Source: an uncultured Gemmiger sp. (GTDB lineage: Bacteria; Bacillota; Clostridia; Oscillospirales; Ruminococcaceae). Taken from it: a stretch of DNA of 35,998 bases. A program made the translations under genes and the position numbers. Of the stretch, positions 34,255 to 35,998 are shown piece by piece; position 1 is the first letter of the stretch, and each line of letters starts with the position of its first letter. The notes below the pieces were generated by a model. It saw only the letters and a list, made by a program, of their open reading frames with translations. It was not told the DNA's origin and did no database searches. The DNA is taken from contig CALXHP010000014.1 of assembly GCA_944388135.1 (NCBI GenBank), forward strand, positions 1 through 35,998, written 5' to 3'.

Positions 34255-35616
34255 TCAGATTTTCAGGATGCCCTTGGCTATATTGAAATAGATCAGCAGC
34301 GTGGTGGTATCCACAATGGTGGTGATCAACGGCGATGCCATGACCGCCGGGTCGATCTTGAGCTTTTCCGCCACCACCGGCAAAAGACCGCCGATCAGCT
34401 GGGACAGCAGCACCGTACAGGTCAGGGTCAGGCAGACCACCAGGGCCACCGGCGCTGTGACCCGGTCAAAGATCAGCAGCTTGGCAAAGTTGCACACCGA
34501 AAGGGTCAGACCGCAGAGCAATGCCACCCGGCATTCCCGCCAGAGGATACGGGGCAGATCGTGAGGGGCGATGTTCCCCACCGCCATGCCGCGGATAATG
34601 GTGGAGGTACTCTGGCTGCCTGCATTGCCGCCTGCATCGGTCAGCATGGGAATATAGGCGGTAAGCACCGTGACAGCGGCCAGGGCACTTTCGTATCCGC
34701 GGATGACCAAGCTGGAGAAGGTGGCGCTGATCATCAGGAACACCAGCCAGGGGGCGCGGCTCTTATACAGGTCCCACATGGACTGTTTGAAGTAAGGCTT
34801 GTCGGAGGGGCCGATGGCGTTCATCTTGGCGAAGTCCTCGCTGGCCTCGTCCTGCAGGATTGAGATGGCATCGTCGATGGTTACGATCCCCACCAGGCGC
34901 TTTTCCGCGTCCACCACAGGAATAGCCAGAAAGCCGTACTTTTCAAACAGTTGGGAAACATCTTCCTGGTCGGTGGTCGTGGATACGCTGACTACATTGG
35001 TATCCATCATATCCCGGATCAGGCGTTCCGGCTTTTTTTCCAGCACCAGCGCCCGCAGGGATACCACACCGATCAGTGTACGGTCCTTGTCGGTCACATA
35101 GCAGTTGTTGATGGTCTCCTTATCAATACCGTTGGCACGGATGGAATCCATGGCCTGGGTCACCGTCATATCGGGACGCAGCTCCATGAACTCGGTGGTC
35201 ATTACACCGCCGGCGGAATCCTCGGGATACTGGAGCAGTTCGTTGATCATGCGGCGGGTCGCAGGGTCGGCCTGGGCCAGGATTCGTTTCACCACGCTGG
35301 CAGGCATCTCCTCCACCAGATCCGTCGCATCGTCGACGAACAGCTCATCCACAACGGCTTTCAGTTCCTTATCAGTCAGGCCGTCGATGAGGTTCTGTTG
35401 GGTTTCGGGGGTGAGTTCGGCAAAAATTTCCGCGGCCAGATCCTTGGGGCACAGGCGGAAAAGCACCGGCAGTTTCTCCGGCGGCAGATCCTCAAATACA
35501 GCGGCAAGGTCAGGGGCGGGCAGGGTCTCCATAACATCACGCAGGCTCTGGTACTTCTTCGCGTCGTCCAGGTTGGCCAGCATGGTTTTCAACGTCATGA
35601 TTGCAGTATCAGACAT
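34255..35616 (-). CDS. mgtE: Magnesium transporter MgtE
   Basis: 453-residue MgtE-type Mg2+ channel. The N-terminal superhelical domain (~20-130) is rich in acidic repeats such as FEDLPPEKLPVLFRL and VDDATDLVEEMPA. Two CBS domains follow (~137-255; VSLRALVLEKKPERLIRDMM and IPVVDAEKRLVGIVTIDDAI), which sense Mg2+. Five transmembrane helices make up ~285-453, with the pore motif PMLTDAGGNAGSQS. Its ribosome site is buried in a terminator-like hairpin and preceded by a leader ORF, so expression is probably controlled after transcription starts. Confidence 0.96.
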   Translation of the reverse strand: MSDTAIMTLKTMLANLDDAKKYQSLRDVMETLPAPDLAAVFEDLPPEKLPVLFRLCPKDLAAEIFAELTPETQQNLIDGLTDKELKAVVDELFVDDATDLVEEMPASVVKRILAQADPATRRMINELLQYPEDSAGGVMTTEFMELRPDMTVTQAMDSIRANGIDKETINNCYVTDKDRTLIGVVSLRALVLEKKPERLIRDMMDTNVVSVSTTTDQEDVSQLFEKYGFLAIPVVDAEKRLVGIVTIDDAISILQDEASEDFAKMNAIGPSDKPYFKQSMWDLYKSRAPWLVFLMISATFSSLVIRGYESALAAVTVLTAYIPMLTDAGGNAGSQSTSTIIRGMAVGNIAPHDLPRILWRECRVALLCGLTLSVCNFAKLLIFDRVTAPVALVVCLTLTCTVLLSQLIGGLLPVVAEKLKIDPAVMASPLITTIVDTTTLLIYFNIAKGILKI

Positions 35617-35647
35617 AAAAAAGCTGCCTCCTTTTCGGGCGGCAGCT
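35617..35647 (-). promoter_or_regulatory. Terminator-like hairpin covering the mgtE ribosome site
   Basis: AGCTGCC (35641-35647) pairs with GGCAGCT (35622-35628), with an inner CC/GG, and is followed by TTTTTT directly before the mgtE ATG. The GGAGG ribosome site (35627-35631) lies in the loop and 3' arm. The stem could therefore stop transcription, block translation, or both. A second GGCAGC in the leader (35742-35747, codons 17-18 of the leader ORF) can pair with the 5' arm as an alternative. Confidence 0.75.
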
Positions 35648-35678
35648 CACTCCATTTTTATGCAGGGCAATGCAAAGC

Positions 35679-35795
35679 TCAGCCCAGCTCTGCGCAGACA
35701 TAGCGCAAAGTAAGGCTTGCCCCAATATAAAAAACGGGATGGCTGCCAATATTGATACATCGGTACACGGGACTGGGACTACTGGGCGTATCCAT
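35679..35795 (-). CDS. Proline-rich leader peptide of mgtE
   Basis: 38-codon ORF beginning MDTPSSPSPVYRCINIGSHP and ending in TGA 63 nt before mgtE. AGAGAGGTGG lies 5 nt before its ATG, a good ribosome site. It lies wholly within the mgtE leader. The start (Met-Asp then three prolines within nine residues) recalls enterobacterial mgtL, where an acidic, proline-rich nascent chain destabilises ribosomes at low Mg2+. Its codons 17-18 contain the GGCAGC that competes with the mgtE hairpin. Coding status is inferred from ribosome site, position and residue pattern. Confidence 0.6.
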   Translation of the reverse strand: MDTPSSPSPVYRCINIGSHPVFYIGASLTLRYVCAELG

Positions 35796-35850
35796 GACAA
35801 CCACCTCTCTTTTTGTTACATTCTCATTTCGGGTCTCCATACCCGCCCTT

Positions 35851-35880
35851 ACTTTACCACCCCGGGCCCCCTTTCGTCAA
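35851..35880 (-). promoter_or_regulatory. Promoter of the mgtE leader
   Basis: -35 TTGACG (35875-35880), 18 nt, -10 TAAAGT (35851-35856) on the minus strand. Transcription near 35844 would give a leader of about 230 nt. The spacer is extremely G-rich. A CGGGT/ACCCG hairpin lies at the start of the transcript. Confidence 0.65.
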
Positions 35881-35925
35881 CCCCCAAAAAACACATTTTT
35901 ACACAGAAAATCCCCCGCCGGGTTC

Positions 35926-35998
35926 TGAAGTGACCCCAAAAAGTTAGACAATAATTTCAAATAAAAATTGTTCAAGCAACCGAAAGGGCTTGTTGTCT
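35926..35998 (+). mobile_element. Probable end of an IS3/IS150-type element (partial)
   Basis: From 35926 the sequence begins TGAAGTGACCCCAAAAAGTT and continues AGACAA, which I recognise as resembling the terminal inverted repeat of IS3-family (IS150 group) elements, including the 5'-TG end. The rest, including any transposase, would lie beyond the window. The boundary is 46 nt from the mgtE -35. Recognition is from memory of the pattern only. Confidence 0.45.

Noticed and set aside
35609-35800. 63-codon minus-strand ORF across the mgtE leader, overlapping the mgtE start
   Set aside because: It begins on a TTG only 3 nt after the ribosome-site GAGG; the ATG of the 38-codon ORF has proper spacing and is preferred.

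Overview
The window looks like a chromosomal segment of a GC-rich Clostridia member, most likely Oscillospiraceae/Ruminococcaceae (Faecalibacterium, Gemmiger or Subdoligranulum type). This is inferred from the Firmicutes S10-spc-alpha gene order with adk, map and a KOW gene before infA. A zinc-type S14, zinc-type adenylate kinase, strong GGAGG ribosome sites and the trmK-nif3-rqcH, DegV, YerC and MgtE accessory genes point the same way. No taxonomic marker was searched.

Positions 1-15650, minus strand: one ribosomal-protein superoperon running rpsJ, rplC, rplD, rplW, rplB, rpsS, rplV, rpsC, rplP, rpmC, rpsQ, rplN, rplX, rplE, rpsN, rpsH, rplF, rplR, rpsE, rpmD, rplO, secY, adk, map, a KOW gene, infA, rpmJ, rpsM, rpsK, rpsD, rpoA. 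It starts at a strong promoter (TTGCAA-17-TATAAT) with a leader of about 340 nt. Most genes are within 20 nt of each other or overlap. Three spacers are unusually long and full of hairpins: rpsJ-rplC, rplW-rplB and rpmJ-rpsM.

Positions 15700-25700, minus strand: two lipoproteins (IseA/LysM-like and WG-repeat), then, reading upstream, rqcH (ribosome quality control), nif3-like, trmK, a DUF1858 gene, two large polytopic membrane proteins (DUF2142 and a GT-C/ArnT-like glycosyltransferase) and a two-zinc-ribbon protein.

Positions 25720-32360: a small sigma-70-type factor (minus) is divergent from a Na+-translocating decarboxylase beta subunit and a 44-residue gamma-like subunit (plus). The latter are preceded by a well-formed ion-sensing riboswitch of the yybP-ykoY (Mn2+) type with an overlapping terminator. 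Then come degV, rmuC and a DUF3592-like gene (minus), and yerC and galM (plus).

Positions 32360-35998: glgB and the Mg2+ channel gene mgtE (minus). mgtE has a leader with a 38-codon ORF starting Met-Asp-Thr-Pro and rich in proline, followed by a terminator-like hairpin that contains the mgtE ribosome-binding site. It looks like a Gram-positive analogue of the enterobacterial mgtL-type Mg2+ leader peptide and is the most interesting object in the window. The last ~70 bases resemble the end of an IS3/IS150-type element lying next to the mgtE promoter.
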